64,000 nucleotides of DNA from NCBI GenBank assembly GCA_009760855.2, contig WPIO01000018.1, positions 2,914,001 to 2,978,000 of the forward strand. Reading direction: 5' to 3'. The position numbers and the translations under genes are program-made. The DNA comes from Cristatella mucedo. Its lineage: Eukaryota; Bryozoa; Phylactolaemata; Cristatellidae. Below the pieces are notes generated by a model. That model ran no database searches. It was given only the letters and a program-made list of their open reading frames with translations, and was not told where the DNA came from. This document shows, piece after piece, positions 1 through 11,669 of the stretch; position 1 is the stretch's first letter; each line of letters opens with the position of its first letter.

Positions 1-446
1 GTCTTATGTTGCCCAAGAGAGCCATCGGCTTGTTATGCAAAGATCCTGCTAATTTTCACCGATCAGAGCTGTACCTTGGTGCAGTTGCATGTGCTGTAGG
101 TACTGTACGCCTGTACGTATGTGCACTAGTGCATCAATGTAGTTCGTCTATGCATGCGCTAGTGCTCCAGCTGAAGCATTTTATCATCTGCAGGTGATGT
201 GATGCATGCGAACAGGTTTATTTATGTAAGTGTAAATGCACTGTTTAGTGCCATCGCCAGAAGATTTTGTTATTTCTGTCCAAACTTTGCTGGATACCGA
301 TTTTGAGAGTCATCCCCCAGATTGTTGCAGAAAGTTCGGAAGCACATGTCAAGTTTTAATTATTCATAATATCGTGTTCCCAAGCTAATTTTTCTCTGTA
401 ATAACGACAGTGTGTATGTTACAGCTGTTTTACCTTCTCTTTGCAG
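1..446. other. Rfx intron upstream of the first visible exon
   Basis: I find no reading frame resembling the RFX segment that should precede the first visible exon, so this stretch is read as intron. It contains nothing else I recognise. Confidence 0.6.
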
Positions 447-607
447 TTCAATTGTGTCAGAACCTGGAAATGAGCAGTTGGGAAAGACTAAACTAGTAGC
501 AGTGTGCACTTGGCCTCCTGTGTTAGACTTCATTCGACGTTGCGACTATGCTTTCTACCAGGTCATCGTGAGTGTTCTAGTCCCCGATGTGCTGCGGCCG
601 ATCCCGA
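447..607 (+). CDS. Rfx: Rfx exon (first in window)
   Basis: A pyrimidine-rich acceptor ending TTTGCAG at 441-446 precedes the exon, and the donor is GTAAGG at 608. It enters with two bases of a split codon still owed and leaves one base (A) of the Ser codon. The translation includes [16 protein letters not shown] followed by the near-invariant [10 protein letters not shown] of the RFX extended dimerization region. Confidence 0.93.
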
Positions 608-2144
608 GTAAGGGCTGCCAAGCGCCTGCTATAACTTTGCTTGCCGTGCGTCGGAATTTTACAGTAGAAGAAATGCTGTAGTGCATGTCTGAGCGTTTAA
701 TGTTTGCATGCCACATTCGCTATTACCTCGGTGTGGCTGATTGATACATCGATATGTAGTATAACTCTGAAGTGGTGGCATACTCCAACATAGGATCGCT
801 ACGAGCAGGAATTTTCTTTGGCTTAGGTGGTTTGACTCAGACGATAAGAAGTTTTGCAAAGAATCTTGAAGGCTGGCTAACGAACGCAACCTTGGGGCTA
901 CCCGATGTAGTGATCGGAACGAAGGTATGCTCAACCTCATTGCTCGGCTCAGACTTGTGTTTTCCTTTTCTAAATTTGGTTGCTAATATAGGAGAATCAT
1001 TTTTTTGTCTCCAACCACTGAGCATGTGTGCAGGTAATCCAAATGAACATTACTTGGTTGCGAGATGTACTAATGCTTTTTCTATAGAGTCCGAGTCATG
1101 AAAGGCCGATGTCTAGGTGTGGTATGTAGACCCAGTGTTAAAATATAGGCAACGGAAAAAGCACGAGTCTATTTGCCTGGCGTGTTCTCAGGAGTACGTT
1201 CAAAGTATCCTAAATGATCTCGGAACATTATAGCACGTTCAAAGTATCCTAAATGATCTCGGAACATTATAGCACGCTTGTGTTCTCACTTGTAGCAGCA
1301 ATGCAACCACTGACGTACGTTAAGGATTATTAATTCTATAGTTGCATCTTCACCGGTAAATGCTGCTTTTCCTGCTTGCCGTTGCTTTATTGGTTCGCAT
1401 GTCAGCTAATGGCTGCAGTTGTGATGGTACTGCAGGCGATGTACAGAGAGACTAGTGTTTGGTTTAAAACCACATTGATTTTTGCAGGCAGTTTAAAATC
1501 GTTTACAACCGTTTTAGACCGATTTTTGCTGTTTTATTGGTTTGTTGCTTGTTTTTGAAGACATTATTCAGTTTTTTTTTTTTTTTTTTACTTCTGGCTC
1601 CTACTTCTGGCCGGCGACTCCTTTAGTTGAGTTCTTAGTCGAAAACCACTGTGCCCTCTTCAAGCACGATTTATTCATCAAGCTCACCGTTCAGAACGTT
1701 TTCCGGTCCATCGCCGATATTCACATGTGCAAATTCGAGGGGGTTTGAGGGTGGCTTGGAATATCCTTGGGGCTTGGGGTTCCTCCGATCCCTGCAGGCT
1801 TCTTTTTACAAGTGAGTAGATGTTGCTTCATCTTTTGACATGAATCCACCCAAGTGGACGAACAATATAGGCATCGACACCGAGACAGCTTCAATCCTTA
1901 CAACTCAAAAACTTCTCGGAAAAATGGACAGATACATCGCAGGCAGGGCACCCACCTTTGTTCTTGTCTTGTGCCATGGAGAGTGAATAATATTGACGTC
2001 CGGTGTGCTGGCAACACCTCACTGTGACGAGTGTTTGAAACCAATAAAACCGAGGCTGATTTTTCGGTTGGCTTAAAACCGCAGGTTTCAAACGAACCAT
2101 TCACTGAGTGAGAAGAGAGAGAGTGAGTGTGAGAAAGAGAGGGG

Positions 2145-2222
<78 letters not shown>

Positions 2223-5200
2223 TGTGTGTGTGTGTGCGCGTGCGCTTGTGTGCGCGTGAACGTATTGGTGTGTGAGCACAACCGTCGTATTTACAATCAC
2301 TGACTCAGTAGGAGTCCGGAAAGATGCTTCAAAAAAAATTCTTTCACCCGACTGATCTGTAGCTGTTTTTAAATCGTATTTATTGCAACTGTTCCAAAAG
2401 CGGTGAAACTTCAAGTCAGCCACATGAAAAAAGCTACAAGGTGCCACACCCTACACTGGCATGGTAGATAAGCTGACACGGTAGATAGATGTGAGGGGGC
2501 CGGTTTCTCTTTATGGTTACTCGATTCGGCATGGACTGCTATGAACAAGCAGGTAACCTGGCTCGATATCTGATAAGTCGCATCATGGTGACGGCTGCCG
2601 CGATGGCTCGTTGCAGGCAGGCGCAGCTGCTGCCCTGTCACAGATGCTGCGTCGCTACACCTCGCTGAATCACCTCGCTCAGGCCGCCCGCGCCGTGCTG
2701 CAGAACCCGATGCATCTCGAGCAGATGCTGAACGACTTGAACCGTGTCGACTTTTCGAATGTGCAGGTAGGGTTGCTCTCGATAGGTCTCGGCTAGGAGC
2801 TCAAGTAGATCACAAGATCACGCATTATTTCGGCCTACCTCTTGTGTTGGCATGTCGTCATCTGCTTGCACTGTACTCTGTATCAGCGATTGCTGCAGCG
2901 GCATTCTGCACCAGGCTGCCTCGCATCTTAGAGAGTTTGAGAGTTTGAATGCCTTTGCAATTAGTTTGAGCTATTCAGTCTAGATTAAAAATTTTCAGCC
3001 ATTTAATGGTCGAGCAGTGTTAGCCTGTCTCGTGTGAGCAATAATGGAAGTAATTTATGTATTGATTTTTTTACCCTCGTGACCGTCACAAGCATTGCTC
3101 TCTGCATTGCGTTCGTCGGACAATCTCCAGGCACGGGCAGATTTTGACGTACGCAATCACGTGACCCGACAGGGGAAGTCGCATGTATAGAGCAGCCCCT
3201 AGCTTTTTCAATTGCTCACGTCCAAACTCCGCTTTGTGTAGATAAACCAAACGAGGAGACCAGCCTACTGACATACGGCTTTTCTGATTCATTTTATGAC
3301 CAAAGTTTAATAACGCTGTCGCTTGAAGTCGTGATTTCTTACATCGCATTGGGATGTGCATAACAAATTGGCATTGCCAAGCCTAGGGCAAGGTCAGTGG
3401 CCAGTTATTTCTAACTGATCACTGTAATACCGTGGGCTATCAAATTTGTTAATGGGTCACCTTGTTTTGCTTTAGTTTAAACGATTTGTGGGGAGATTGA
3501 CGTCTTCTTGAATGCCCACTTTCTCGACTGGCTGGTCGGCTGGGAAGGGGGACCCATAGCCATTTATAAGATGTTACGAGGCTTTTAAAATTAAGGCAGA
3601 TCTTTAAAAAGCTGACCGGTGGTTTGTCTACGATGCGTATCTTAAACTGATAAGCTATTGTTCATTTATTGTGCAACAGTGTGCTCTCTAAAGTCACGGC
3701 AGATCTGAAGCCGTGGCTGGTTTATAATGAAAGTACTTGAACTCGAGCGTAAAAGTATCGCCGACTCCTTGTTTATGAGGAGTGGTAGGCATTCAACCAT
3801 GAAAGATTAGACTGAGGTACAAAGAACGAATGTATCCGAATAAAATAATGCCTTACACGATGGTGTTTTTAATCAGTCACTGTATGAAACAAAAACACAA
3901 TGAGAGAAAGCGTCTGCGACACTTAAAATATCATTTACCACTCTTATTTGGCACAGTGGTTAAAGTGTTCGCCCTGACCTTGGGGTTAAGATGAACGTAT
4001 TTGATGACCGAGGTCGTGGGTGGGCTCGAGCCTCATGGCATATGTGAAGCGCCTGAATAGAGATCTAAATTCTCGTGGGGCGCTATGCAAATGACTTGTT
4101 ATTTATTATTATATTTAAACATGACATTTTCCCATTTTGCAGTGCCTTGAAAAAACGACTACATTGTCCGTTTTTTGGAGGTACTTGGACATTCGCACTA
4201 GTATGAAAACACCAGTGCACAGACTATGGTCTTTTCCTAGCCTCATGGTATCTTCAACCGGCATGCCTAAGACCCTCTAGTTTGGCTGCCTTTACAAAGG
4301 GCCAAGTGTGGGCTTTGTGCTAAACGGGACTTTGCAACGTTGCAATTGCTATTTAGTTTTTGGAATTGCAAAGAATTCGGCAGGGTACAACCTGAACAAG
4401 ATTGCTATGGCAGTTATGACGGATAAACACCAAGAGACTCAGCCGCCTACAAGTCACTATACCGCTAGGACCGACTGATAACGAGTGAATCTTTAGGCAT
4501 CATTTCACCCTTGTGAGGACATGCTCAAAGCCTTCAGGCTGCTATTGGGAAGCAAGTTGATTATGACACGAACAGGCGTCGACGAGATGAACAAGGCATG
4601 CTTGCTCGGATTGCAAAAAAGAAGCCACTTTTGTACGAGTGGCTCGTTTGGGGTGAGTTGGGGCAAGAGCATGCCGGACCCAGGGAGACGGGAGCAAAAT
4701 TGAATGGGTCGGTGAGAGTAAAGTCGTCATTTCGAATGACTGAAAATGTATTCAGTACTTGTGCCACTGCTTCAATGAAGGTTTCAGTGATAATTGCCTT
4801 CTGTAGAAATTTGAAGGAGAAACCTAGGGCAGAGGGGTCATGATCTGGAACTGCTTCTATAGTGGATGTGTGGTATCGTGAAGCAGAAGCATTGCAGTAC
4901 CTAGATCTATGAGCCATCGTGAAGGTAAATTTTCTTTTCCAACGGGACAATGAGCCGAAGCATTTGTCTGAGGTTGTTAAAAATAATTTTCCTGCTACGC
5001 TGCTGAATTTAGTTGAGCACCATTAGGCTAACGAGTCAATTTTCAGAGCTGAATCTCATTGAGTGTCTCTGGGATGAGTTGGGTAGAAGGCTCAGAGCTC
5101 AAGCATATCGTAGCCCATCTAATGAATTGCTTGCTGGCATTTTCAAAGTCCGCCTGTGCTTAGCCTGCACGAGAGCAGCGTGCCATCGCTAAGGCACACT

Positions 5201-8200
5201 GCTGTCTCTGCTGCTTCAGGAGCAGGCATCCTGGGTCTGCCAGTGTGACGACGCCATGGTGATGCAGCTGCAGCAAGATTTCAAGCAGTGCCTGCAGCAG
5301 CAGCAGACGTTGGAGGAGTGGGCCGACTGGCTTGAGGAGGTGGTCGTGGACGTGCTCAAGCTGCATGACACAGGCGGTAGCGGCAACATCAGAAGTGGCG
5401 GCAGCGGATGCGATCTGCCCAGGGTCGCACGGCTGTTTCTGCTCAAATGGTCGTTCTACAGGTGCAGCTCGTGCGCCGCTGCCGCAGTATTATTTCTTGT
5501 GCGCGCTGCTGCTCTCTCCCATATACTGCTATGTCGGCCGATTTCTGCGCTAGCCCTGTCGGCTGAGGAATTACCTGTCAGCTGGTCGAGGAGTATTGCC
5601 CTGCCGACGCTGCGCGTGCAGACCGTATGCAGTTCCAGTCGCTTTGTGTGTGAGAAGTTTGGCTCTCGCGGGCGATAGGGCCAAAGTAGCAGCTGCAACC
5701 TGCTTCCCCGGCATCTCAGCCGACCATAGCATTCGTTGCATGCCTTTTTTGGATCCCAGTACCGACTGATTGGTGGTGTCCGGTCCAATAACGAGAACTA
5801 TGGGTACTTCAATGGCTCTAGTCGCCGCAATGCCCACCATTCGTGTTACTGTGTTTGGACACCGTGTTCATGCATATCTGACTAGATATACGTTAGTTAT
5901 ATGTGTTGTGTCTGCACCGAGGTGGTGCCCACTATGCAATTTACTTGCTCCTGAAATTGAGCGGCTGGATATATGGAATTGTGCTGAAGGATCAAGACCA
6001 AAGAAATGGCATCCACATCTTATGGTGACCTGCAGCTGGGGTCGTAGTGATAATGTCAATTATTATATTAAGTATGTAACTAAGAGAACTCAAATCTTTT
6101 TCTAGGCACTTGACATATACTAGTAAGGAAGCTCATCGATTAGTTAAAGATAACTTGTACAGCGTCAGCACGCATAAGCACACAAAGGACAATTCAGGCG
6201 GACCGTGCAAATACTATGAGAAACAGCTGGGGCTTAGCTTCTTTTAAAATCTTGACCAGTTAGGGAAATTGAGATCCAGGATTTGGAAGTATGCTAGCTG
6301 AAGTCACAGTCTCCAAAGGATTTGAGAAGTTGGGTTAGGGGCACTGCTGAACGACTTGAGTCATATCAGTGGGTGGTATGCTATCAAGCTTGATTAGGAA
6401 TTATCCTGGAAAAGATTCCAGTAGCAAGAGAATGAAGAGGCATACAAGTGAGAGTAAAAGTGGCAAAACCGTAAAGTTGATGCGCTGCTAGGTCGGGAGC
6501 CAGTGCAGGTCGGTGAGAAGTGGTGCAGTGTGGATGCTGTGACATTCACGACTGACTATGGTAGCTGCTGAGTTCTTCACGAGCTGTAAGTATCTTATTG
6601 CACAGACTGGAAGACCTGCCAGCAGGCCAGCTTGGCTGTAGTATCCTTATGTAAGCAGTCCTAAATTTTGGCAATGGTATGTATCTGAAAGTAGGTAGAC
6701 TTGACAGTGGAGCTCGTGTGGTCGTCTACTGAAAGGTCATGTGGAAACCGGACACCCATATCACATGCAGATGCAGCGGAGATACTATCACGCCTTGCCC
6801 ATTTTGAGGGTTGATTTTTCTGAATAAGACTAGGTTTACCAACAGTTATTAAGTCGGTTTTAATGCATTTCAGTGTGGAAAAGTTTGCTGCCATCTAAGT
6901 GCAAATGTCAGCAATTCATGCTGCTAGAGATTTAAGTGAATTCCATGTACTGGAAGGCAGTGGGAGATCAAAAAACAGTAGATGGTGATTGGCGGTGACA
7001 CGGACAGGGGGAATGTATAAATTGTGAAATTAAGTGGACCGAACACGCATCCGTGGGGCTCCCTACTTTAAGAAACCCCGGATGACCAATGACCGGTGTT
7101 TGCCCCAACCAAGGTCAAGGTGAATGTGTTTGATGAGGTCGTGGGCCCGAGCTCCACGGCATATGTAAAGCGCCTGAACAGAGATTAAGTTCTCTTGAGG
7201 TGCTATAGAAATGTATTATATTATAGTCGACTCTGCATATAATAATATCGGATATAGGAATACTCCGCTTATAGGAATAGCAATTTCGTGTCCGAGATTT
7301 ACACTAGCTACAGTCTTATTCCTCATACGGGAATACTCCATCTATAAGAATCTGCCGACCCGAGCCTATTCTTATAAGCAGAGTCGACTGTATATGTTTT
7401 CAATTCCTTTATATCAATTGTGCTAGGGCATCTACTGTTGCAATCATGCAATGTTGCAACGACCGTAGATGGATGGCAGTCCAGAAGGACTTAATGATCA
7501 TTTGTATCAAACGCTGCCTAGAGCTCAAGTAGAACTAGCTCATAGACTCTACTTAGAATAATAATAATAATAATAATAATGCACTTGATAAAGCTCCATC
7601 AGAGAACTCAATCTCTTTCTAGGCGCTTTACATTTGCTTCAAAGAGAAATGCAATTGAATGGTGAGTAATATAATGCTTGATAAACAAACAAAATGAAAT
7701 AACATGGTTAGGGGTGACATGCACAGGGTCAGCATGCAAATGTGGTTAGTGGCAGCATGCACAGTGTCAGCACGCACAGTGTCAGCACGCATAAGCACAC
7801 GAAGGACGAATCACAGGGACCCACTAAATGGTGTCCTAAATAGGTGTTCTTAAGTTAGCTTTCGTCGGAATGTCGTTCTACACCCGAAATTAGCTCTAAA
7901 ACCTGACTGGAGCTTGATAGATTTTTTTGAGTTTTGATATAAGACTGTCGCTGGTCTGCCATTACTCGGTTCAAAGTCTTTGATAGGAAAGGCAGTAGGG
8001 AGTCGTCTGGAGTGATTCTGTTCAAGTTTTTCTGGTCTGGTGTTTTCGAAATGATAACCGACTGATCAGATATTATTTATTACATGTCATGGTGTTCTAA
8101 ACATGGCATTGCCTTTCTTTACTGTAGCTCCATGATTATTCGGGACTTGACCTTAAGAAGCGCAGCAAGTTTTGGGTCGTTTCACCTTATTCGGCTGCTA

Positions 8201-10797
8201 TTTGACGAGTATATGTTCTACATTGTTGAGCATCGGGTGGCCGATGCAGTCGGCGACACACCAATCTCTATTATGGCAAAGGTATCGTGCAGCATATTAT
8301 CGCAACCAACATAATCGAGTGTTTTACCTTTAAGGCTGTTTGCTTTTGTGATGTAGAATAGTTCAGTGTGCCACAAGAAACTGCAGCTGGCTGGAATCGG
8401 CATGTGCATATTCGCTGCTGCTTCGGCCATGTGTATACTGGCAATGCGTTTTGGCAGTTGTTTAATTTTAACTAATCTTAGTTTTGTAAGTCGGTTATCT
8501 TGCATCACATGTATTTTCTCCAATGCCACCCAGCATCCTAATTTTTTTCTTTTACGAAATTAGCTGGCATATATTTCTTATTCACAACATCTTACTATCA
8601 CATTCGTATATTAGCCTTGTGCCAATGATGTATGTGTGTGTGTGTGTGCATGTGGAGAGGTGCTCCAGAAGTGTCTGGTGGCCAATAGGATCAAATGTTT
8701 GTGAGGGATATGAGAACTAACTTGAGAGATTTAGCTTGACATAGTCGATGATTCTCAGGCCTCTTAAAAACTGGGTGCACCCACCCACCCACCCACGTGC
8801 ACACCCACACCCACACCACTCATTAACCTATATGCACTCAAAATATGTTGGCCACAGCTTTTTATCATTCCTCGACCCTAGAATACTCAAGGCCTCTGTC
8901 ATATGTCGTGCCTTCTTCCAGCTCTGAAGCCAGCATCCTTATTAACCCTTTGAAGTTTTCGTATCGTGACCCTAAAGCCTACCTTTGATTGGTCCAACAT
9001 CGACCAATTCTTTTCGGTGATCATGATGACCTTTGATGCTCTCTTCTGTATTCTGATGATGATATTACTAATTTGAGAGTATAGATGATTTTACTAGTTT
9101 GAGGGATGGTCATACACAATTTGGACCATGTAAATGCAGCTTTACAAGCTCATTTCGAGTTTATACTCCACAGTTCTGCACCCATAAGCTGATTGGGCAG
9201 GAAATATTGTGTTTGCAGCATTAATCTACCATCGTAATGCGCATCGTAGCAGCGTGGACAGTGAAAGCAGACCAAGTGTACTCGTTTGCCAATGCCTTTC
9301 AGCCGTGCGTTTTTCTGCTGGGGCTGCTGCCCTGCACAGAGTAGCACCATGAATGTGCAGCGGCAACCTGCATTTGAAGGCTGCATTGCACCGGATGCAG
9401 CTGCATCCGGTGCAAGTCCTGCCTGGAGGCCCTACTGGTAGCCGTGCTAGTGGTGTGCTCTCACTTAACGACCCAGCTCTTAAAAAAATATAATATTAGC
9501 TGATTTAACAGCCTCATTTTGTATAGCAGCAGAAGAGCATTAAAGGCTATCACCATCGCTTGCAGTTAGCAATAAAGGATCGCACACGGCATGATTCGAA
9601 CTCACGACCTCGGTCGCGAAGAGAGAGCCCCCTTACCTCCTTAGCTATCTCTGCTCTTGGGTTCGAGTCCTGAAGCAAGCAATTTGTACTTGCCTGCTGC
9701 AAGCATGGTGTTAAGCTCCAGGGCTCTTCTACTGTAACACAAATGAGGCTGCTATATCTGCCGAACTTCCTTCACTTTATTGACCGTGTGATGGTGGTAC
9801 TCGTGCTATAAGACGTGCAGGCTCTTTCACTGGTATGTTTGCGTGCATGACTTCAAATTGTTGGGACGAACGTCGTCGGCACTTTGTATTTTCGGTTCAG
9901 TCCAGGCCACACTGTTAAATACTGCCTTGTTGTGTTATGCAGTGTTCGATACTCTGCCGAGGCATGCTTTGTGTCCAGCATAGTACGGCCTCGAAGAACC
10001 ACTAGTTGCATAGATTTGATGCTCTACCAGCTCAAAGGCCGCGGCATGCCCTGCACCCGAATCGAGCGACTCTCGCAACCATGACAAAGTCGCATACAAT
10101 ACATGAGCAAGGCAGCTACATCAGCTGTTCTTTAATTAATCAGCTACCCTTGACATAACGGCTTTAGCGACAGTCATTGCAGGCTTGCAGTCCTGCCTGC
10201 CTGCCTGCCGGACTCGTGTAGCTTTCTTTTTGCTTGTTTTGCTTTTTTGCACGTCGCTTTCTTTTTGCTAGGATAAATAGTTGACGTTTGAGCACTCGTT
10301 CGTTTGCATATACGTAGTTGCTGTGAGAGTCGAAAGCCTTTTTGATTGCACGGTCGCACGTGGTTGCAGCTCTCGACCTGAAGTGGCTCGGTGTGCACGC
10401 GTGCATGTATGCACGTTTTGCGATGTCTCCGTTGCAGCTGAATGACCTAACTAGCGGTAGCATGTTGGCTGCCTTCGGCACCGCGGCAGGCACCAGTGCA
10501 CCCTCGCCGCCCAGCACGCCGCCGCCCCCGGCAGCAGCTGCAGTGGCTGTGAACAGCGGCGGCGGCGGTGGAGCCGCTGCCGCCGGGTTCGTCGCTGCAG
10601 CCGCCGTGCCCCAGGCACTGGGCAACGGCAGCAGCGGCGGTGGCGGCATGCCTGCCGCTGCTGCCGGACCGGGCCGCCCTTCGGTGGCCGCAGCCTCGGC
10701 AAGCGGTGCCGCCTTGCCACTGGGGTCGGGAGCTCCGGCTTCGCTGAAGCCGCCGGCGGGGCCTGAAATGCTTGCAAAGAAAATGAAATACGCCTAG
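447..10797 (+). CDS. Rfx: RFX-family transcription factor, C-terminal part (six exons, 5' end outside window)
   Basis: Spliced from 447-607, 827-924, 2617-2766, 5220-5461, 8128-8281 and 10438-10797, with all phases compatible and GT-AG introns throughout. It encodes about 387 residues ending at a TAG. The translation follows the RFX1/2/3 extended dimerization region in order. Landmarks are [85 protein letters not shown] and [22 protein letters not shown] proteins are nuclear winged-helix factors that bind X-box sites, and metazoan RFX1-3 types control ciliary genes. The winged helix itself is not in this window. The last exon is unusual: instead of the acidic tail known from vertebrate RFX1-3 it is an Ala/Gly/Pro/Ser low-complexity stretch. 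The family call is very secure. Orthology to one vertebrate paralogue is not claimed. Confidence 0.96.
827..924 (+). CDS. Rfx: Rfx exon: LTQ-IRSFAK-LE-WLT segment
   Basis: The acceptor TTTGGCTTAG ends at 826 and the donor GTATGC starts at 925. The first two bases GT complete the serine codon begun in the previous exon, so the reading runs [21 protein letters not shown]. It ends in phase 0. Confidence 0.93.
1196..1273. repeat. 39-bp tandem duplication in Rfx intron
   Basis: Two consecutive near-identical copies start with ACGTTCAAAGTATCC and end with CATTATAGC. The period is 39 bp. Confidence 0.9.
2108..2262. repeat. (GA)n then (G)n and (GT)n microsatellite
   Basis: A long GA run is followed by a G run at about 2213-2222 and a GT/GC alternating run, inside an Rfx intron. 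Confidence 0.95.
2617..2766 (+). CDS. Rfx: Rfx exon: [19 protein letters not shown] segment
   Basis: The exon is exactly 150 nt (50 codons), with acceptor TTGCAG ending at 2616 and donor GTAGGG at 2767. It contains the most conserved block of the RFX dimerization region, [17 protein letters not shown], followed by [14 protein letters not shown]. It is flanked by introns of 1.7 and 2.5 kb. Confidence 0.97.
2767..3950. other. Rfx intron sequence without recognised features
   Basis: This is the first half of the 2.45-kb intron. No repeat or reading frame with recognisable homology was found before the SINE. Confidence 0.5.
3951..4118 (+). mobile_element. SINE family 1 copy (tRNA-derived head, LINE-like tail)
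   Basis: The head GGCACAGTGGTTAAAGTG resembles a pol III box A, and the GAGGTCGTGGG...GCTCGAGCC part resembles box B. It is followed by a GCGCCTGAATAGAGAT tail, a GGGGCGCTATGCAAATGA end and an AT-rich terminus. The same order recurs in about ten other places in the window. Confidence 0.85.
4540..5155 (+). pseudogene. Decayed Tc1/mariner transposase
   Basis: Conceptual translation with several frame changes gives a Tc1-like order. The part around 4935-4975 reads [15 protein letters not shown], the FQQDNDPKHTS block of Tc1 transposases. The part around 5060-5140 reads like the [23 protein letters not shown] segment, as [20 protein letters not shown]. Upstream a possible WSDESKF-like and VWG-like region is barely visible. 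It sits entirely in an Rfx intron just before the exon at 5220, and stops and frameshifts show it is dead. I did not see terminal inverted repeats. Confidence 0.8.
5220..5461 (+). CDS. Rfx: Rfx exon: EQASWVC to LFLLKWSFY
   Basis: The acceptor CTGCTTCAG ends at 5219 and the donor GTGCAG starts at 5462. It encodes [20 protein letters not shown], a Gln-rich helix, [12 protein letters not shown], then a Gly/Ser-rich insert longer than that of vertebrate RFX1, and ends with [10 protein letters not shown]. It ends with two bases (AG) of a split serine codon. Confidence 0.95.
6075..7085 (-). mobile_element. Degraded L2/CR1-like LINE, 3' portion
   Basis: Read on the minus strand this follows the RT of the better-preserved copy at 33558-36478. 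The 3' tail (complement of AGAGAACTCAAATCTTTTTC) is at about 6085. The CRERRSC/ADLHWLPVKQRI region is near 6480-6560. The LNDDKTNLLVMGKPS region is near 6830-6900. The start of the 'VPLKYGVPQGS' region is near 7040-7070. Many substitutions and deletions are present. Confidence 0.75.
7086..7238 (+). mobile_element. SINE family 1 copy, decayed
   Basis: It contains CCAACCAAGGTCAAGGTGAA, GAGGTCGTGGGCCCGAG, then AAGCGCCTGAACAGAGATTA and an AT-rich end. The 5' head is degenerate. Confidence 0.75.
7555..7995 (-). mobile_element. L2/CR1-like LINE 3' fragment with internal deletion
   Basis: It opens with the (AATAAT)n run that marks the LINE 3' end on the minus strand, then TGCACTTGATAAAGC and TTTCTAGGCGCTTTACATTTG. 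At about 7875-7920 it jumps to an RT segment (complement of the SKFQSGFRANHS region), so most of the RT is deleted. Confidence 0.75.
8128..8281 (+). CDS. Rfx: Rfx exon: [19 protein letters not shown] segment
   Basis: The acceptor TTTACTGTAG ends at 8127 and the donor GTATCG is at 8282. The first base C completes AGC (Ser). The translation [19 protein letters not shown] and [20 protein letters not shown] is almost identical to the end of the RFX dimerization region. It is followed by [10 protein letters not shown] and ends in phase 0. Confidence 0.96.
9480..9662 (-). mobile_element. SINE family 2 copy
   Basis: On the minus strand it begins with a tRNA-like head (box A-like TAGCTAAGGAGGTAAGGG, box B-like GAGTTCGAATCATG). 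It continues with a conserved body, the complement of AATAAAGGATCGC and of TTGTATAGCAGCAGAAGAGC. This family is distinct from SINE family 1. Confidence 0.85.
10438..10797 (+). CDS. Rfx: Rfx terminal exon: Ala/Gly/Pro-rich C-terminus
   Basis: The acceptor TCTCCGTTGCAG ends at 10437. The frame continues from the previous exon in phase 0. It starts [18 protein letters not shown] and runs through Pro/Ala/Gly/Ser tracts to [10 protein letters not shown] and the TAG stop at 10795-10797. No acidic Glu-rich segment is present, unlike vertebrate RFX1-3. The assignment rests on phase, acceptor and position. The low-complexity sequence itself has no homology signal, so an additional unseen exon cannot be fully excluded. 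Confidence 0.8.
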   Translation: MNDLTSGSMLAAFGTAAGTSAPSPPSTPPPPAAAAVAVNSGGGGGAAAAGFVAAAAVPQALGNGSSGGGGMPAAAAGPGRPSVAAASASGAALPLGSGAPASLKPPAGPEMLAKKMKYA

Positions 10798-10968
10798 CGC
10801 TGTGTTCTATCGACATCGCGGTAGGTCGTCCCGATGCTGGTCACGTGCTTGGTGCTCCTGTCGTGCTAGTCGGCCTGGTCATTCGGAGAAGTCATACTAT
10901 ACTGTCTGGTCAGCAGTGCACGTGTGGTTATACTAAGCATCGAACCAAGCGCCATCAGCTGTTTGATA

Positions 10969-10974
10969 AATAAA
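10969..10974 (+). terminator. Probable poly(A) signal of Rfx
   Basis: A canonical AATAAA lies 172 nt past the Rfx stop codon and is followed by GT-rich sequence (GTGTGTGGTGCTCC at 10988 onward). Confidence 0.6.
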
Positions 10975-10999
10975 CCTGGTCAGCGCAGTGTGTGGTGCT

Positions 11000-11300
11000 C
11001 CACACGGATCTGGCGCCCCTTTTGCAGGCGCGACTGCAGCTCTGCCCGAATTCGGCAACTCCAGGGTTGCCTTGCAGCTGGCTAATTGCGGTGGGCTGTT
11101 GGGCGAAGTGAGCCGTCGCTTGATCATTGCAGGCTTAGCAGCTGCAAGGACCTCTCTGCGAGGCTGCTGGGCGCCTTGTGCTCTGGAAAATACACGGTTC
11201 TGTCCTTGTCGGCGGTCGCAGTGATATTGCTTTTTACTCGCACGAGTGGCCGCGGAAAGTTCGCTGGAGTTGCCGCGACCGGTCTAGGCAGAGCGAAGTC
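11000..11300. other. GC-rich sequence downstream of Rfx, nothing recognised
   Basis: Short overlapping frames occur on both strands but have no recognisable motifs. Part of it may be 3' flank of Rfx. Confidence 0.4.
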
Positions 11301-11303
11301 GAA

Positions 11304-11333
11304 TTTGAGAGGAGTCCAGGGACTCCTCTCAAA
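11304..11333. repeat. Perfect inverted repeat, 14-bp arms, 2-nt spacer
   Basis: The arm TTTGAGAGGAGTCC at 11304-11317 is matched exactly by its reverse complement at 11320-11333. Confidence 0.97.
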
Positions 11334-11340
11334 GTCTCCA

Positions 11341-11385
11341 GCACTCTCACTGGACGGTGCCCAACCGTCCGTCCAGTGAGAGTGC
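11341..11385. repeat. Perfect inverted repeat, 17-bp arms, 11-nt spacer
   Basis: The arm GCACTCTCACTGGACGG at 11341-11357 is matched exactly by its reverse complement at 11369-11385. It lies 8 bp after another perfect hairpin. Confidence 0.97.
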
Positions 11386-11669
11386 TGTGTTCGGCTCCAG
11401 TCTGTCGATCCTTTGATGGCGGAAGAAAAAAAGTATCGTCAAGGCCGCCGTCCTGGGATGCAAGCTCGAAGTCATTAGCGGTAGAATTGTTATTAGAGCC
11501 TTGGGCTATCATGGCTGCCTTTTTTGCGGTTACGAGTGGAGAGAGCTTGGGAGTTTGAGACGAAAAGAGTGACTCCTAGACGGCTTGGCAGTAGGCCCCC
11601 CAGAACTACCCCAATATATTATTGATCGATATGGTGAAGGCTTTGCCGTCCAACTGACAAACAAACAAC

